Below the pieces are notes generated by a model that worked only from the letters and a program-made list of their open reading frames with translations, was not told the DNA's origin and ran no database searches. From NCBI GenBank assembly GCA_964016985.1, contig OZ024825.1, positions 38,563,557 to 38,627,556 of the forward strand: DNA of 64,000 nucleotides, read 5' to 3'. This document shows, in pieces, positions 60,851 through 64,000 of the stretch. The translations under genes and the position numbers were made by a program. Position 1 is the first letter of the stretch; the number at the start of each line of letters is the position of its first letter. Source of the stretch: Anodontia alba. Taxonomy: Eukaryota > Mollusca > Bivalvia > Lucinida > Lucinidae.

Positions 60851-61432
60851 TACTGTCCTTTCGACATCACTTGGTAAGACGTTTTTTGCTTGGCGTTTAT
60901 TTTAAATGAAAATATTTTGTTCTGACTGGCCATATCTTTTTAGAAACCATTTGTCTTTTCTGTGTCTGTTTTGTTCTCTAATATTTACCAAAAATTAAAT
61001 TTACAGCCAAAAATTGGTCTGACCTAAGCAATTTCTATATTAAAGTGATTTTTTTTAAATTTTATTTTATTTTTTTTTTTGTCTGAGATTTTGTTTTACT
61101 TCTCTTTGCTGAATTTGAATTGTTGATGTTTCAAAACAATATTGTGAAAATTTCAGAAAAATTGAACAAACGGAACTTATTGGAAATCTGCCTCCAAGTT
61201 ACCTACCCTGTAGATTTCTGCATAATTTGCATTCATTTTTACTAAAGGAAAAAGTGAAAATATTATATAAAAAAACAACAACAAAAAAACAATGACTAGA
61301 AAAAAAGTTTTTGCGCATAAGTTGTTACGACAAATGGTTTTGCATTAAATCATGACAAAAGTTTGCAAATTCACTTTTGTGTAAAGCGCCAAGCAAAAAC
61401 GACTTTCTGGAAGCTGTCGAAAGCCCAGTAGT
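60851..61432. mobile_element. TACTGT...CAGTA element, long copy (582 bp)
   Basis: TACTGTCCTTTCGACATCAC, CGTTTTTTGCTTGGCG on the left and CGCCAAGCAAAAACGACTTT, CTGTCGAAAGCCCAGTA on the right. It has about 350 bp of AT-rich middle that the copy at 52957 lacks. Confidence 0.72.
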
Positions 61433-61439
61433 TGAGAAA

Positions 61440-61858
61440 TTAAAAGTTAACAATTAAAGTTCCAGGCAAAATTTTAGCAGACGGCATTCTATTTCTATTT
61501 TAATTATTTTTTTTCAATGAAATAAGGTTGACATTTCATGTGAATTGAAATGCCTGTACTTACTTTCTTTGAAAAATGATTTTAAAAAATCAAAATGTCG
61601 TCGGATGCAGTTGTGAGGCCCTCCCAGGGGGTACCTGTTCCTTGTTCCCCTGAAAGAAACATCGGCATTTTCCCTTGTTCCCCAAAATCAAAATCTTGAC
61701 TTTCTATGTTCCCTGTTCCCCAAAATTGCCTTTGTTCCCCCGTTCCCTTATGTTTTAGACCTTTGTTCCCTTGTTCCCCTGAAATAATGGTCTTATTCCG
61801 CTTTCCACAACACCCCTGGGAGGGCCTCAGTTGTGATTCACGCTATTATAGGGTTAAA
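61440..61858. repeat. Chimeric A-end/C-core MITE split by another MITE
   Basis: AATTAAAGTTCCAGGCAAAA start, ATTTCATGTGAATTGAAATG core, then after the insertion AGTTGTGATTCACGCT and AGGGTTAA. Confidence 0.62.
61617..61828. mobile_element. MITE with AGGCCCTCCCAGGGG ends and TTCCC repeats
   Basis: Perfect inverted ends of about 15 bp, 8-bp direct repeat CAGTTGTG on both sides (61609-61616 and 61827-61836 region), inside several TTGTTCCC/CTGTTCCCC units. An 8-bp duplication suggests hAT-type mobilisation. Confidence 0.7.
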
Positions 61859-61954
61859 AACTGATACAAAAAATTCTCAGGATTGCCGCATGGTATGATT
61901 AAGCGTCAGACGGTTGACCTATTTGTAATGGGTATACGTATTATCACTCTTTCC

Positions 61955-62143
61955 AGTTAACGCTGGGTAAACATTCCAGCAGACGACAATTTGAAATATT
62001 TTTCTTCTTTTTTTTTTCCTCAGAAAATAGACTGACATTTCATGCAAATTGCCAGCTTTACATAAAATGTCGTCTATTTTTGGGAGAAAAAAATGGCACT
62101 TTGTCGTCTGCCTAATTAGCCTAGGGAGTGGTAAAGGTTAAAC
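61955..62143. repeat. Family C MITE
   Basis: CGCTGGGTAAACATTCCAGC, GAAAATAGACTGACATTTCA, inverse arm ATGTCGTCTATTTTTGG, end AGGGAGTGGTAAAGGTTAAA. Confidence 0.7.
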
Positions 62144-62411
62144 TAGTCTTCTATTGTGTTTTAAAAACAGTTAGCAAAAACCGGTGTTATTAGTTACAGG
62201 GTACAGGTATTTTGTGTGACGAGCGTTTGCTACACAGATAAAATCAATTTATGCACAACTTCAAGAGAGAGGGAGAAAAATACAATAACCAAATGCATTT
62301 CTAAAAATTAAAGTTAACGGAAACAATAATAGTTTTTGAGCCTTTTTTTTTTTTTTTTTTTTTCAAAAAAAAAAAGGAAAAAAAAAAAGCAAATTTGAAA
62401 CTCTCTTAACT
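62101..62411. repeat. Left copy of a duplicated flank at the assembly gap
   Basis: 311 bp from TTGTCGTCTGCCTAATTAGC to AAACTCTCTTAACT, nearly identical to 62662-62975, including the unusual poly-T/poly-A pair. Confidence 0.92.
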
Positions 62412-62611
62412 NNNNNNNNNNNNNNNNNNNNNNNNNNNNNNNNNNNNNNNNNNNNNNNNNNNNNNNNNNNNNNNNNNNNNNNNNNNNNNNNNNNNNNNNN
62501 NNNNNNNNNNNNNNNNNNNNNNNNNNNNNNNNNNNNNNNNNNNNNNNNNNNNNNNNNNNNNNNNNNNNNNNNNNNNNNNNNNNNNNNNNNNNNNNNNNNN
62601 NNNNNNNNNNN
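62412..62611. other. Assembly gap, 200 N
   Basis: Exactly 200 undetermined bases. Open frames made of X across it are meaningless. Confidence 0.99.
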
Positions 62612-62661
62612 CATGAAATGTCAGTCTATTTTTGAGGAAAAAAAGAAGAAAATATTTCAAC

Positions 62662-62975
62662 TTGTCGTCTGCCTAATTAGCCTAGGGAGTGGTAAAGGTT
62701 AAACTAGTCTTCTATTGTGTTTTAAAAACAGTTAGCAAAAACCGGTGTTATTAGTTACAGGGTACAGGTATTTTGTGTGACGAGCGTTTGCTACACAGAT
62801 AAAATCAATTTATGCACAACTTCAAAGAGAGAGGGAGAAAAATACAATAACCAAATGCATTTCTAAAAATTAAAGTTAACGGAAACAATAATAGTTTTTG
62901 AGCCTTTTTTTTTTTTTTTTTTTTTTCAAAAAAAAAAAGGAAAAAAAAAAAAGCAAATTTGAAACTCTCTTAACT
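62662..62975. repeat. Right copy of the duplicated flank
   Basis: 314 bp matching 62101-62411; the difference is mainly homopolymer length and one extra base in an AGAGAG run. The family C arm before it (62612-62661) would complete the MITE that starts at 61955. Confidence 0.92.
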
Positions 62976-63149
62976 GCAGAAAAAGTGCATTAGAATGGAG
63001 ATAATTAGAACCGATTAAGATTCTATAAAGTCTGTTGAAAAGCATTAATTTACCTCATGAAATACCCATATTTATTGTCTACATAAACTATTTCAATACA
63101 TTTGTATAAGAACTGTTATATCAAACCGAGCTGCATCAAAATTAAGGGT

Positions 63150-63545
63150 AAGGTTTCGCGCGAGTAAAACTGGTTTAAGCCCCGACCATCTCTGCCACCC
63201 CCCCCCCCCCCCCCCCACCCCAGTGGTTTATACTGCTATCCGTTCCAAGGCGGAAATTCTGATGCTGATCATATTTGTTGTAGGATATTCATCCTAGCAT
63301 TGTGGTCACCCGCTATACGACTGCCTACTTTGCTTTCTGTTTTCTTGTTGAGTCATTTTCAATGACTGCCCACTTTGCTTTTCTGTTTTCTTCGTATTGT
63401 TTTAATGTTTTGGAACCTCTGCATCAGTAGGAGGATGTTTCGCGCGAGTAAAACTGATTTAAGCCCCCCCCCCCCCCACCCTACCCCCGCTCCCCCCCCC
63501 CACCCCCCAACACCCTAGTATTTTTTTTACTGACCGTTCCAAAGC
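63150..63545. repeat. Two-copy duplication with C-rich tracts
   Basis: GTTTCGCGCGAGTAAAACTG at 63152-63171 and again at 63438-63457, each followed by TTTAAGCCCC, a poly-C tract and CCGTTCCAA. Confidence 0.75.
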
Positions 63546-63902
63546 AAAGCAGTTCCTCTGTTGCAATTCTTCTTGTTCGTGTGTTGGTGTTGTTTCAAAT
63601 GTGAAGTTTGTTTTGTCAATGTTCTCATCTCTCCTTCTTTTGGTTCATTAGGAAGGCTGTGCTTCGTGATTGTGGCATTTCCTGGGTATCTTCAATCATA
63701 TTTTACTGTGTACACCCAGTAAGCATTCTGCATAAATCTATAGCGGGCTGTAGATTTATAAAGAATGCTAGCTGGGATATAAGCAGATTTGTTTAGCTGA
63801 ACCCATCGAAATATATACGGTAGGATCAGAAAAATATAAAGCGAGGCGTTTCTGATAAGTATACTACAATATATGTTTTCGTGCAGATATAAGAAACTAT
63901 CG

Positions 63903-63904
<2 letters not shown>

Positions 63905-64000
<96 letters not shown>
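63905..64000. repeat. (TA)n microsatellite reaching the window end
   Basis: At least 48 TA units, unbroken to base 64000. A family E-like end (TATGTTTTCGTGCAGATATA) precedes it. Confidence 0.98.

Noticed and set aside
62363..62660. Open frames of about 83 codons
   Set aside because: They consist of undetermined bases in the assembly gap.

Overview
The window is animal genomic DNA, most likely from a bivalve mollusc. It holds two protein-coding genes split by small exons with GT/AG introns. The introns and flanks are packed with short palindromic DNA elements, tRNA-derived SINEs, mariner and hAT copies, an LTR retrotransposon and tandem arrays. The mollusc assignment is an inference from this repeat style. 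No bacterial, organellar, rRNA or CRISPR sequence was seen.

Genes. On the minus strand, seven exons between 18005 and 1284 encode fukutin (FKTN), a Golgi LicD-type transferase of O-mannosyl glycan (dystroglycan) synthesis. Exon phases match at every junction. The C-terminal exon, about 70 residues by comparison with vertebrates, lies beyond base 1. On the plus strand, six exons between 18417 and 31334 encode a complete 413-residue SLC35E1-type transporter. The two start codons face each other 411 bp apart, so the genes probably share a bidirectional promoter. Several exons (FKTN 1284-1408 and 13958-13996, SLC35E1 22922-22992) are too short to show up as long open frames and were found by splice sites and protein similarity.

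Layout. 1-18 kb: FKTN introns, with tandem arrays (6.2-7.86 kb, 9.85-11.16 kb), many palindromic MITEs and a hAT element (15.7-17.0 kb). 18-31.3 kb: SLC35E1, with a second copy of the hAT element (20.2-21.5 kb) and several SINEs. 31.3-64 kb: no host gene recognised. This part holds a Helentron-like tandem element (33-34.5 kb), a degraded LINE 3' end (35.3-36.5 kb), an LTR retrotransposon with two SINEs inside it (38.5-41.8 kb), a Helentron-like element (44.1-45.3 kb), two dead mariner copies (47.6-48.9 and 54.1-55.3 kb), and a 200-N assembly gap at 62412-62611 flanked by nearly identical sequence.

Most striking observations: (i) the head-to-head FKTN/SLC35E1 pair; (ii) modular palindromic MITEs in which the same inner palindrome occurs with different outer ends, and the reverse; (iii) nested insertions whose target duplications and empty sites can be read directly; (iv) an internally deleted LTR element whose gag, RT and integrase remnants form one frame once a SINE is subtracted, and whose gag ATG overlaps a tRNA-Pro-type primer binding site.
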